From positions 112,307 to 176,306 of the forward strand of contig MU130013.1 in assembly GCA_015039465.1 (NCBI GenBank): DNA of 64,000 bases, in the 5' to 3' direction. Both the position numbers and the translations under genes were made by a program. The notes beneath the pieces are model-generated. The model was not told where the DNA came from. It saw only the letters and a list, made by a program, of their open reading frames with translations, and searched no databases. Source of the DNA: Phlegmacium glaucopus (lineage: Eukaryota > Basidiomycota > Agaricomycetes > Agaricales > Cortinariaceae). Below are positions 11,354-23,298 of this stretch, one piece after another. The number at the start of each line of letters is the position of its first letter. The first letter of the stretch is position 1.

Positions 11354-12747
11354 TTATCCTGCACCCACCCTCATCCCTTCATCATTGTAGTAGTAGTCCC
11401 TCTGCTGATGATGTCCCTGACTGCAGTCACACATCAATGCCCATTCTTGTTATCAGAACACACCTCATGCCTTCTATCTGTACTAGCCATATTTAGTCAT
11501 AGCTTCACATGCTTGTAGTATATAGGTGCAAGGTGCTTATCAAAGATAAGCACCTTAGAATTCTACTTGATTCCCAGGTCCTGATGTCCTCTAACACTGT
11601 AAGCGTTGTTATTGACCAAGGTGCAGAACCTATATCTGCACCTTAACTATTTATACTAATGTACATGGTCTGTGCACTTGTATATACATGTGTGTATAGT
11701 GATAAGGATCAGTCATGTAATACTAAACTACTAAGCAGATAGCTAACCAGGCTTGTGACTAAGGCATAATGACTAAGACTACAGATCTAGGTCCAGGAGA
11801 TGGGTAAGTGTAGGTGCTAGGGTAGTAAGCTCGTGATGGGATGTCACATGGTGACAGAGGGTGTTGGGTAGTGCCGTAGGTCTAGGTGGTAGTGTAGGGT
11901 AACCATATGATGGGTGAGATCAATAGATGGGTAGTGCTATGCATAAGACTGGGAGGTGTAGGGTAGGACCCAAGGGAGGTCCCCTGACATTGTCCACATT
12001 TATCTTGTATCACATTGCTGACTCAGTAAACAGATCAAGCCACAGGCAAAGCATTCTGCAAAGGTCTTTCTTAAATGATTAAGGTGCATTATTCACTCCT
12101 CATTAACCATCATATAATTAGTTCATTAATTTATGGCTTTTATAGAATATTCAATCAACAAGAAGTCTTCCCAGTTGTTCCTCAATTTTGTAACAACACT
12201 TGGCCCTAACTCAAGGTATTGGGATCTATTGTATATCCCTCCTTCAAGGTGGTTTTGGAATGGTATTAAGATGTTGTGAAATTGTTGTGAAATTTGTGTT
12301 CATTTAGTTAGTGTCAAACTTTGGTTTCACCATTGTCCCCCTCTCCTTGTCTTTATTCCTCAGTTAAGAATTCTTATTGACAACACTTTCAAAATATCAA
12401 TTGAAATTCCCATCATATGTACATACTTTCAGCTGTTATACTACATTTTACTGTGCTACAAACTATCATGTGTGATGGTTGGTTCCTGGTAGTGAGAGGG
12501 AAGAAAACAAAAAAAAAGAGGGACTCATACATGCCATGCTCTGTGATGGCCTTCTCAAGCAGGTGATAGATCATGAATGATGAAGTGAGACATCTGGTGA
12601 TGTGAATTACATGTTATTTTATTATTGACTATTTTCAAATACTGTTGTTACTACTATCCCACCCAAATCCCACCTAAGGATATTGAGAGGGTCAAAATTA
12701 TTGGCCACATTATTTTTACAAGTCCAAGCCCATACTGTCATTTCTTC
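11354..12747. other. Gene-free interval with two short hairpins
   Basis: No supported gene. It holds a perfect 12-bp inverted repeat with a 3-nt loop (AAGGTGCTTATC / GATAAGCACCTT, about 11529-11555) and a second hairpin sharing the outer sequence (AAGGTGCAG / CTGCACCTT, about 11619-11645). The latter part is AT-rich. Confidence 0.5.
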
Positions 12748-13847
12748 TCAACCTTCAGAGGATCCAGATCCAGATCCAATACTCCTAGCCCAGTCCATAA
12801 TCCTGCTGTTGAGGCACATGCGAGCCTTGTAATCATGGTCCTGAACAATCTTGGCAAACTCAGGAATGGTATTTGCATAATACCTGGCAAATGTCACTGG
12901 ATCCATGTTATCTTCCCATTCTTCATCATCATCTTCATCATCTTCACTACCATCAAAAATGGAAGAGTCATGGCGTTTATCCCAGTTGGAAATGAATAAA
13001 AGGGCTTGTCTGACAGCATCTGATGCAAAGACAGCCCTGCCATGCTGGACTTCTACCAGTTGGGCCACTTCCTGAACCACAACCACTGCTGTCTGGCTGT
13101 TGTAGGGATGAGCCACTATTAGAAGATATATTATTGGGTGATCCTCCAGATGCAGTGTTGTTATTGCCAGGTGGAGGTGGAGAAATGAGGGTACTGGGGC
13201 ACAAATGCTGTTTACTGTATGTTTGTAGGCGTGAAATTTCATGGGGGCTGAGGATAATGGGAGGATCAAAGCTTTTGAACTGTCATTAACATGTTAGTGA
13301 ATACAAATTAACTCAAATGGAATGATACACTTACTTGTGTGGTGAATGACAGCTGTACTTGCTGTGGTACAGCCAGTACCCAACTAGGCTTCCTGTCCTT
13401 CCAACCTCCAACTTCCAAGGGGTCACCAAATGCAACAGGAGTTGGAAATGAAGGGTGTGGGGGATTAGAGGGATGTGTTACATCCAAGTCACTGAATGCC
13501 ACAGCACTTGTCTCATATGGGAGTGGGATATGCATACTTTTGAAGTCATCAGGTTGGCTGAGCAACCAACTGGCTGAGGAAAGATGAGAGTTGGCATCTT
13601 CAGTGGAGTAAGCAGGAACAGGAAAGACTATGAATTGTAAGAGATTAACCTCAATGAGGATGCCCAAGACAACTGCATGATGATAGTTGTGTTTATTGAC
13701 ACCAGTGGGCAAACCATTGAGGGTGCTAAGGTCTGAGCCAGGCCCATAGAGGTCCATTGCAAGGCTAACGACAATGATCTCCCCTATGCAGGGAATGTAG
13801 CGGTCTGAGTTGTGTGTATGGGCAACAAGTGAGTGTGTGGATGACAT
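12748..13847 (-). CDS. Unknown multi-exon protein between transposons
   Basis: Not recognised. Exon 1 (13847-13335, starting MSSTHSLV) is 171 codons and ends at a GTAAGT donor. A 55-bp intron (13334-13280) leads to exon 2, which is rich in Ser, Gly, Pro and Asn and would stop at 12977. A second convincing coding stretch in another frame (about 13035-12748) has an acidic run (DGSEDDEDDDEEWED) and ends SGSGSSEG. A further intron or a frameshift must join them; the best acceptor is CAG before 13036, but no donor is clear. The ATG at 13847 was chosen because the longer frame upstream lacks an ATG. It could be a repeat-associated host gene or a decayed one. Confidence 0.45.
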
Positions 13848-14122
13848 TGTGTGAGAAAAGGGGTAACACTTAGTCAAATGACTCGATGTGACTGTCACCT
13901 CAGCTTTCAACTTCAGTTGAAGCTTTTCATGTTTTATGAAAAACTAAATTGCTAAATTTCTGTCAGCATATTTGTGGATCAATTACAACAAAAGATTGGC
14001 AAGTCTTTATCCTACTATTCTCCAAGTTTATCCTTGGGGATGTTTCAAATAGATATTCTGAAGCACAGGTTTCTCCTGCTACTTTTCTCCGTCTTGCTCA
14101 ACTCCAACAGGCCTGATAGGCC

Positions 14123-14440
14123 TGTTGAGATACGGCAAGTAGATCTCATTCATTCTTCTTTATCTTCATCTTTATCTTTTGATCTATCAAGTCCCTGAGC
14201 GAGATTACATAATCGTGCTCAGTTATTTGCTTTGTGTTTTTATTTAGGAGTCTCAACTTCGAATTGAAGTTGAGACAGTGAGTAGTATACCTATTTACTA
14301 TACTAAAACATTCACTAATATCATTTAGTTATACATTCATTTTAGGTATTTATTTTATACCAACTACCAACTTCGAATTGAAGTTGAGACATTATACATT
14401 CATTTTAGTCATTTTAGTTCAACTGCGAAATACTTCAACA
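14123..14440 (+). repeat. Solo Ty1/copia LTR (318 bp) with 5-bp target duplication
   Basis: It begins TGTTGAGATACGG and ends GAAATACTTCAACA. AGGCC flanks it on both sides (14118-14122 and 14441-14445). Length, end sequences, the TTTCGCAG-like block near the 3' end and two palindromes correspond to the LTR at 2828-3148, in the opposite orientation. The internal region is absent, as expected after LTR-LTR recombination. Confidence 0.9.
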
Positions 14441-14556
14441 AGGCCTATTAATTCCTTCTCTCACTGATATCGTCACAGTTGGTGCTGACGCGTCTCTTTC
14501 CTACCTTGAGCTTTTACCCACACCTTCTCACTCGAGGTGTTGCGCATTCCAGATTA

Positions 14557-15162
14557 GTGATGCCACAGTTTGGTTCGAACCTGAACTTCTCAAACCAGAC
14601 CAAAAGTTCGGTCCAAAGTTCAGAGAAACTGTTGAACCAAACCTGAAGTTCAGTTCAAGGTTCAAGGTCTTGCTGATAGGTTCGAACCTGAACCAAACTT
14701 TGGACTTTCACCAACAGAAATTGCTGATTTTTAGGAGGTTTGGCAGGGTATTTTTGTTGTATAATTGTTCCCCAGTGCGGCATAGTGCCTCAGTGACTCC
14801 TTGGTGCCTGGGTTTGATCATATTTAGCATTGGTTACTCTTTATAGTAATATGCGCAGGACAGCCCGGACAAGTCCGGCTTGCCGGAATAAGTGCCAACC
14901 TTTTCAAACACGTGGAAAGGAGTATAACACTGAACCACAACCTCTGAATAAACCAAAATAAATTACCATATGAGAATTCAACCGTTTTTTGGTTGGTAGG
15001 TGCGTGAGAAATTTTACAGGTTCGAACGCGTTCGAACCTGAACCGGACCAGAACCGGTGGTCCGGTCCAAAGTTCAGCAGTTTACCTGAACCGAACCATT
15101 GGTCCAGTTCTCGGTTCTCGAAATTTGTCAGAGAACCGGACTGAACCGAACTTCGGCATCAC
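14557..15162. mobile_element. MITE-like element with TA flanks and GTGATGCC termini
   Basis: It opens with GTGATGCC and closes with GGCATCAC, with TA on both sides (14555-14556, 15163-15164). Subterminal sequence is rich in inverted GGTTCGAACCTGAA and GAACCGGA-type motifs. There is no coding capacity. TA duplication suggests mobilisation by a Tc1/mariner- or PIF-type transposase; the superfamily is inferred. Confidence 0.65.
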
Positions 15163-15164
15163 TA

Positions 15165-15507
15165 CTTAAAATAGAAAGCTCAGCACATATGCTCGCACAA
15201 GCTCCCGAATTTCAACAATTCTCCACAGAGCTATTTGATAGGTTTAAACCATCTCAAACCATCAATTAGGTGAACTTCGAGCCTATGGTCGGAGATGGAG
15301 GGAGCAATGTTGAAAAACGAAGGAGGAGATGGAATCGTCGCCCCGAACGCAAGAGGTCGGCGTTTGCCGGCTAAGGCACCGTGACGGCCCCAAAAATATA
15401 CCAGTTGGTAAAAGAACGAATTCCACAAATGGAACTCAAAGAACGAGTCCCTAAAGGGGACCTCGTAAAAAGTCATATGACTTGATTGATCTTGAACCAC
15501 TACAATC
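15165..15507. other. Upstream region of the kinase gene
   Basis: No gene seen. It presumably holds the promoter and 5' UTR of the following gene; no clear TATA box. Confidence 0.4.
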
Positions 15508-18004
15508 ATGCCCCCCAAGCGACGGGAACAGCAGGCTTCAACATCTTCGAAACGCGCTGATACGCCACGTACGCCTCCCCAACGCTTTGTTCCGCTTAAT
15601 GAAACGCCTATTAGCAAGAAAATTTCTGGTGCCATACCCTACACGTCAACGCACTACAGAAGAGATACGAGGATGAACGACCTCGGGACGGAGATGAAGG
15701 GCAAATTTGCGGGACCCATTTCCCCTTCAGAGTTTTTGCAGACATTTCTGCCTTTCAAAAGACTTGGACGAATGCCAGGGAGGAGGAAAAAGGCCTTCCA
15801 ACGTGTGGCTGACCAGAAGACAGAGGCTGCTATGTATGACCCTATGGTATGTCCTTGTTACTCTGCCTATTGTGCATATCTGTATGAGTCTTCTAGATTG
15901 TGGCGCTGAGACGTTACTGTCCTGGTTTTGATCTAGTGGACACCCATAACCACCAAGACATGAGCGCCAGCAAGACCGAACCCGCAATCAAACCGGATGT
16001 TTCTCTCTATATATCTGGATGTCGTACAGACCCCACTATCATAACCGACGTATCACTCATCGACATTCAAATGGAATTCAAGTTGGATCCTAATGATGAC
16101 CCCTTCTGTGATCACGACACCTTCGAGAAGGACACGCTCCGGAGTGCCGACACTAGAGGCCAAATCACCTCCTATGCTACAAAGCAACTTGCTAGCCAGT
16201 TTCGGACACATGCTTTCTCCGTTATCATCTGTAAAGACACGGCGAGGCTGATCCATTGGGATCGCTCGGGCGCCGTGGTCACGCAAGCGTTTTCATATGT
16301 GGAGGAAGCGTGGTTAGCAAGTTTTTTCTGGCGATATACTCATTCCTCACGAGCAGTCCATGGAGTCGATGAATCCGTCACCGCGCCTACCGACGCCGAT
16401 GCGGCCTACGTTCAAAGAGCAAGAGCCGTTCTCGAGCTTGACGATGACAAGCCCTTGTTCAAGTTTGCGGTATACAGCGACAACGAGGATGTCTCGTATT
16501 ATTTCGGTAGTAATCCATGGTTCAAAGGCAATGGCTCGCCAACAGGTCGGGCCACCCGAGTTTTCATCGTTTACGACCCGGTCCTCGATAGACGTGTCCT
16601 CATGAAAGATACTTGGAGGGTATCCCTTCACGGAATGCAAACAGAAGGTGCTATCTATACGCGCCTTCATGCAGCTAATGTTTCCCATATTCCCCACTTT
16701 ATCCGAGGCGGTGATGTCACTTCGCCATTTTGCCGCACTCGTTCGCACAAGTTTGCCAAACAGTTTGGTCTTAGACTCCGACCTCATAGCCATTATCGGC
16801 TCATCCTTGGTGACATCGGTCGTGATCTTACTTCATTCACAACGACGAAGGAGCTAGTTGAGGCTTTGACTGGTGGCTTACAAGGTACGTGAAACGACGA
16901 TTTCTGTTTCCGTCTACTTACCCAAGGCAACCATTCGTCTTAGCTCATACTGAAGCCTTTGAGAACGCAGGAATCCTACATAGGGATATTAGCGCTGGCA
17001 ATATCATAATCAATGATCGTGGAGGGCTTTTAATCGACTGGGATCTTTCAAGGGATATCGATGATCTCGACAAGATCTCTCGACAACCGTTCCGTACTGT
17101 AAGTCTTGCCTTTCACCAGTCTCATAGCATATGTAACATGATATCTTTGCAGGGAACATGGCAGTTTATTGCGGCTCGGCTGTTGCAAGCCAGGGAATCG
17201 GCAGTGCACACTGCCGCTGACGATTGGGAATCTTTTTTCCATGTCTTGAGTTGGGTCGTCTTGCGCTTTACCAGACATGGACTTACCTCGGCCCAATTGA
17301 CGAACGAGTTAAAGAATACTTACGATAACTCGTACATGGACCACGGCAAGCTCTACGGAGGCGAGAACAAAGAGAAAGGTATTAAATCCAGGTTTATATC
17401 CACAAATGCTCAAGTCCCTCCCGGCCCCCTCCTTGATCTGCTCAAAGACCTCGTCGACGTATGTGCCGTCCGTTATGAAGACCCGCCCCCTAGCGAAGAT
17501 CAGGAAGAATACGAACTTTTCTTGCAGGACGTTGCTCAAGACCCGTCGCTGGTGCGCTTTGCAACTAAATACCCTTTCAAGCGTTACCAGGAGCGCAAGG
17601 AGAAACTCAAAGCATTGTGGATGCTGGAAAGGTTTAGGGAGGCAGCAAACAGTGAGGCGTGGAATCTGGGGCCACAGGGACAACGGTTTGAAAATCCATT
17701 AACTCAGGTTGATGAAGTGGTCATCAAAACTAAGCGCGAAAGTGAATTCGAGCCTGATATGCCCCGACAGAGTAAAAGGTTCAAACCGATGGTAGATGAA
17801 AGTGACCCTGCAACGGTAGACGAAAGTGAAGATGCCGCCGATGTCAAGGAGGAAGATGATGAATCTACCATCGATGAGGACACCGAGGATGAACTGGAGT
17901 TGGATGATTACTTCGTGGTGGCCAAACGTGACAAGGCTGAAACGGATTGGGAGGATGATGATGAAAACAACCCTGCTGATGATGAGCTTCCGACGGAGTT
18001 ATAA
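15508..18004 (+). CDS. FunK1-type fungal protein kinase
   Basis: Four exons: 15508-15846, 15897-16884, 16944-17098, 17153-18004, giving 777 residues. Phases agree across all three introns (50, 59 and 54 bp). The catalytic loop reads HRDISAGNI (near residue 455), followed by IDWDLS in place of the usual DFG and by GTWQFIAARLL. HRDxSxxN with DWD is typical of the FunK1 family expanded in Agaricomycetes. The N-terminus is basic and Pro-rich (MPPKRREQQ). The C-terminal 90 residues are very acidic (EEDDESTIDEDTEDE) with a KRFKP-like basic patch that may act in nuclear targeting. Substrates are unknown. The gene appears intact. Confidence 0.88.
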
Positions 18005-19566
18005 ACAGTGAAATTGTTATGTCCTTTACTTCGGGTTACGCTTCGTTTCGTACCTAGTTTAATCTAATTCACTGACCACTTCCATTTCAACAAGTTGAAG
18101 TCATTTTACATTCAATCTTATTGTTATTATGGGCCTGGCAGGAACTGCACCCTTGGAATGCGAGACACGGTCTATCCATCTGGTGCGTACCCTAAGGCAA
18201 GCTAGTCACAATCGAAGAGACAACCGTGGTTGTATCGCTACGAAAGTCGACTAAAGACTCATATTGCAGCGGCCCCGCTGGTAAACAAACACCTGCTGTA
18301 CTAATGTTAAGTTCATTCATTCATTCTCATTCGTCTTCTTTCTCCTCTTCTCTTTCTTCATTGGATTGGTGCCCACTCTCGTCAAATAGATTATGCAAAA
18401 ACCATATAATATAGAATGGTGGGGTCTTGGTCTCCTCACGAGTTGATTTCCATAGGATATTTATCTCTTGCCACAACGACCGCAAGAATCGTCGACGGGC
18501 GGTCGTGAAATACTCAGGCTTCCCGTTGTCACTGATTGCATCAGGAAAACACGAGGGTGATCTTCAGCGTCTTCGTCTCAGGGAACGGCATCTCTGAGCG
18601 CTATGTCTTTGGAAAGGACATCTTTCGAGGCCTCTGTCTTTGGATGAGAATCTTTGATATATGTCATGAGGCTTTCATGTCTTTGAGTCAAAAGTTTGGT
18701 CTTTCTTACCTCGAGGTCTTTGGTTGCGACAGCCATGTGTTCTAGAAGATCATCATGAGCTATTTTACCACCCAATTCTGGGGAAATCCATACTGGAGTT
18801 ACCGTATTCATATGTATCAATTAGAACGCATACTCGTGGGCATGGTGGTCTATATATTTATTTACATAAAATGCCTGGAAAGCACAAGGGGGCACCGGGA
18901 TCAGAAAAAAAGACCCGGTGTCGATTTTTTTGTTAAGAACTTTTTGGCTAGACTAACATAAGCAAGATATGTCTATATATGGTAATTTTACATAATTATT
19001 TAAATATTATGCCTAGCAGTCGACATTATTTTCCTTCTTGACTGCCATCGAACAGGAAGGCTCCTCTCCTTCAAACCATCACTTTTTTTGGCTCAGCACG
19101 GTTTCCATCAAGTTCCCAGTGAATCATTTCCAAATTCAACAATCTCCGCCATCTAGAGTTGAAAGATGAGGACCATTCGGTATCCCTCCCTTCGGTACCA
19201 TTTCAATTTCATTATCTGAAGTTTAATGCTAGGCGGAAATAGATATTACATTCTATTTGATCGAAATACACTTTCGATTGAGGACTTGTATATCTAAATA
19301 ATAAATTATTTACGAGCACCGTTATCAATTGACCTCGTGTTGCTGTCAGATGCTCCGAGACCTTGCCCATGATAGCAATTTTCAACTGACAAAGGGGGAC
19401 AGCTTTCGTGACTAGCCGCATATACTTACAACCAAGTATACCAGTTGATTCTGAACTCGTAGGTCAATTGCAACGCCCAACCAAGGTTCAAAGGCACAGT
19501 GAAACATGGATTCCGGCCAAGTGGAACAAAAAACGATAACCGCAACAAGTGATGACCTAGATCCCT
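18005..19566. other. Intergenic region, possible coding relic
   Basis: No confident gene. The minus strand at 18578-18820 has a short charged frame (including TKDLEVRKTKLLTQRHES) that could be a remnant. A short inverted repeat (CACCGGG / CCCGGTG) lies at about 18893-18920. The rest is AT-rich. Confidence 0.35.
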
Positions 19567-21109
19567 TCATGCCGTCTCTTCACCAACCTTCCACACCTCA
19601 AAACCACCCTCTCCTCCAACTCCAACCATACCATTCCTCCAATCCACACTCAGCACTTTCTTCGTCCCATCCCACGCTTTGAATGTCGCCATCGCACCTT
19701 TCATACTCCTCAAATCCCATGCACGAACAATACCATCATAGGCACCCGTCACTACCTGATGAGAATTTGTAGTGCTGACGGTAACACATGAAGGAGTCGA
19801 TGGATGGAGGAATGAACCTGCTGAAGATGTGAGTCCGGAAGTTCGGAGATCATAGAGAGTCATGGTTCGGTCTGTCGATGTGGCCAGTGCTGAGTGGCCG
19901 TTTGGAGTTATGGCGAGATCTAGGAATGGTTTTTCGGAGGCTGTCTAATGACGATGATTAGACATGTTAGTAAAAGGTAAGGAAAGGAAAAAAGAAAAAC
20001 TTACGATAGTATGTTCGCAAACGCCATACTCCGTATCCCAAAGTCTCACAGTTGAGTCGAATCCACAGCTATACGCTTTTTCCTTCTCTCCATTATTATC
20101 TATACTGGTGTTCCCGGATGGAGCGAACAAGACTTTCGACACTCTTGCCGTATGCGATTTGAGTACTGATAACGGAGCCTTTCGACGAGGCTTCATGGAA
20201 TCTTGTACTTTTCTTCTTTTTTTACGATCACGTTCGTTTAACACTGGCTCTGGGACTTCATCTGATGAAGGTATTGAAGTGTCCCAGAAGCCTATTAGTC
20301 CATCCCAAGACGAAGTAAGGAGGTGAGTCCCGGTCGTATTGGACGACACAGAAGAGACCGGTGCGGTATGAAGATGAAGGGAAGCGAGAGGTGTAGATTT
20401 TGAAGTTGATGGGTCAACATCGATGCCGTTTGGTTCTATAGTGAATCGAGAGATTTGAGCAGTAAGGTCGTGAGATGATGTGGCAATGGTGTACGATCCT
20501 CCCTCGTCGTTAGATGGGATGATACACAGTGAAGTGATAGGAGCTGGGTGTAGAAGGCTGCTCGATACCACATTTTTGGAATAATCAAAAGCACGAACTT
20601 GACCATCATAAGAAGCGGTCAGAAAGTAGCTAAATCAAGCTCTGTTAGCCCTTTTGCAATTTAATTTGCAAAAAAAAACACCCACACCTTTTCAATTGAC
20701 ATGAGACAGAGGATACCCAATCTTCATGTGGGAAATCCGACATTTTTTTAGGAGGCATAATCGATTCGATATACTCGATCTGAAGAGTTTCTTCCTATAC
20801 CATACCACAGAAGAAAAAAAAAAAAAAGAGTGAAAAAAAAAGTTTAAATCAATCTAACACCTCACTTTGCTGTCGCAAAACAAAAGAACATACCTCTCCA
20901 ACCCCATTCTCAGCACACCATTCACCCAAAGTAGTTCTCAAAATTTCTCCTTTAACTAGGAAATCAAAAGGGACGGGTTTATCGAGCGACAAAGCCTTGT
21001 TAACGAGTTGAGAAAGTTGGTATCGTTTCCATGTCGTTGGTATCATGTATTTTTGGGTTGGAAGTGGATATTGGGTGTGGGTCGTTAGGAATACTGCTTG
21101 AGATGCCAT
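19567..21109 (-). CDS. YTM1: Ribosome biogenesis protein YTM1 (WDR12)
   Basis: Four exons on the minus strand: 21109-20894, 20794-20688, 20629-20005, 19944-19567; 441 residues with consistent phases. The N-terminus has an NLE domain (FLTTHTQYPLP to LRTTLGEWC, about residues 7-65), which in YTM1 binds the MIDAS domain of the AAA ATPase Rea1/Midasin. A WD40 propeller follows (SYDGQVRAFD, SWDGLIGFWD, FDSTVRLWD, AYDGIVRAWD). YTM1 works with Erb1 and Nop7 in 60S pre-ribosome maturation in the nucleolus. A basic loop (RDRKKRRKVQD) could assist nuclear import. It lies head-to-head with a methyltransferase gene across 259 bp. It appears intact. Confidence 0.9.
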
Positions 21110-21368
21110 TATGCGTCGACGTTGAAACGTTGAAGGTTGAGCGTTTGAGATCAAAAGGTATTTCATTTTATTTTATTTGGGTGCCCCGGATCAAAATATT
21201 TCCATGCGGCTTGATTGTAGCCATCAAGGGCATCATCAGTGTTCTCGATACAACCCACAGAGTGCGGATACATAATTATGTTTTACTCGGGTCTTCTAAC
21301 GCGTACCCTTACGTCAGTACAACAAGACACCACCGTGCAACAACTGCTACCAGGTTAAACTTCTATTG

Positions 21369-22372
21369 ATGTCTGCAAATACCTTCGCCCAGGGACTTTC
21401 AATAATATTTGCCTCCAAGTCCTTCGCGAAGGACTATACTATCGCGGAACGTGCTACTGGTCCTCCAGCAAGAACATTACTACTTCAAGCCGGTCTTCTA
21501 TCAGAGTCAATACATAGCGATTCCGACTACACAATTCTGGATAATGCCTGTGGTACTGGGGTTGTCACCGCAGCACTATACGAGACGTTCAAGGGGAAAG
21601 AAGGAAAACTCAATCTCGTGTGTGGAGATTTCTCAGCTCAAATGGTTGAGTTTGTTAAGGAACGAATCCTGCACTTGGAAGGTCTGAAAGCCGAAGCTCG
21701 GGAGCTCAATGGACAGGTTAGCGTGTTCCCTTTCCAATTTATACCACGCTGAAGGGATGAATTCAATGCAAAGGCACTCAGCGTTCCATCAAACCATTTC
21801 ACGCATGTCCTGACTAATTTTGGATTCCAAAGCTTCCCTGATTCACTGTTGGGTCTGCGTGGTACGTCGTCTCTAGTTTTTTTTTCAATTACTAGGGAGT
21901 GGAATATGAATATAAATGAACAGAGTCTGTCCGAGTTACGAAACCTGGAGGTACGATTGGTATAACCACCTGGATCAATGCGGGCTGGGTACCTGCCTTC
22001 CGTATCGCGGTTTCTCGTATCCCGGGTGCACCGCCCTCACTTCCCGACCCACTGCCTTTCATGCTCCAACCAGGAAGATGGTTCGATGCTTCATGGATAC
22101 GCCAGCAGCTTGAAGAAATATCGGAAGTTGATCCTGCAACAATTCGGATCGAAGAGCATGAATTTACCTTGCTATTGAATGGTGAAGAGGAGATCAGGCA
22201 GTTGATCATGCCGATGGCAGGGATGTTGGGTATCTTCACGATGCAGTGGAGCAAGGAGGAACAAGACGCATGTGGCAATGGGAGGCTAGTGGAGGCTGTT
22301 GTGCAGGCTATAATCGAGGAGCCGCACTTGGTCTGGCGATCTCTAATCACAACAGCTCAGAAGAGGATGTGA
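21369..22372 (+). CDS. Class I SAM-dependent methyltransferase
   Basis: Three exons: 21369-21716, about 21774-21861, 21924-22372; about 294 residues. Motif I is ILDNACGTGVV (near residue 60), followed by LNLVCGDFSAQMV (motif II) and FTHVLTNFGFQ (motif IV region). The C-terminal half contains PGGTIGITTW, the usual post-motif III segment. This is the UbiE/COQ5-like small-molecule methyltransferase architecture common in fungi; the substrate cannot be told. The exon 2 acceptor is ambiguous: AAAG at 21773 keeps the frame, whereas the nearer AAG at 21754 gives an immediate stop. It shares its promoter with YTM1. Confidence 0.8.
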
Positions 22373-23298
22373 CCTACAACCAATAACCCAATTCACGCCT
22401 AAGGAATGGAGTATAGTCACCGAATATTCCAAACACAATTCTGCTTTTCTTCGTCCTAGCTACTAATCCCACCAATGTCCAGACGTCCACCTCTCTTCGC
22501 AATTCCAACAGAATCCAGCTACTATTTTCATGCGAATTATGACTAGTATAAATGTTATCTTGTTCCCTGAATCGGTCACTGGTTCGCCCCAGCCAGCCCC
22601 ACGGGTTCTTGGAGTGATAGAACCTCCCTCAACAAGAATCCGCGCGCTTTTTCTCCAAAAATGTGTGCGAGCCCACTGCACCTTGGACAAGTTTAACAAC
22701 TACCCGATGCTCTGTCTCAAATGATTTTGTGTATATTTTATGAATCCATATCTCAGAATGCGTTCAGAACTTGGCGATGCTGCAACATCCTAGGTAAGGT
22801 TTCAATCCAGTTGCCCACGATCGGCGTCTTTATCTAGCAGACCCAAGCTCCCCGCCCATCCTGTTGAAACCAAGATGGCCCTCACCACCTATTCAGCGCC
22901 GCAGATTGTCGATCATATGTATATTTGATATCCTTGAAGGAATACAACAGAAAAAAAAAATACTGAAAAATGCATCTTCGAGATGAATATGTCCGATATG
23001 GTCCATGAATTGGTGAAGGAACAATTAGAACGAAACCTCACCACACATTTAAAGGGAGAAACACCAATGACTCGGGACAAGACTTGGATGTACAGATGGA
23101 ACGATAGATATAAATTAGGTCGTAATAGTACAGACTGTACAGTATATGGGTCAAATGAGAATTTCCCACCTTGCAGCCACTAAGGTTCTCTAACAATATA
23201 TGATGCCTTTTATTTAGAACCTCACGCGCCCAGCCTGTGAAGAGATGCTTGGGAGGATATTAGCATCATATACCAATAATATCGCCAAACAGGTACTA
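22373..23298. other. Intergenic region between convergent genes
   Basis: Nothing recognisable beyond the 3' ends of the flanking genes. Confidence 0.4.
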
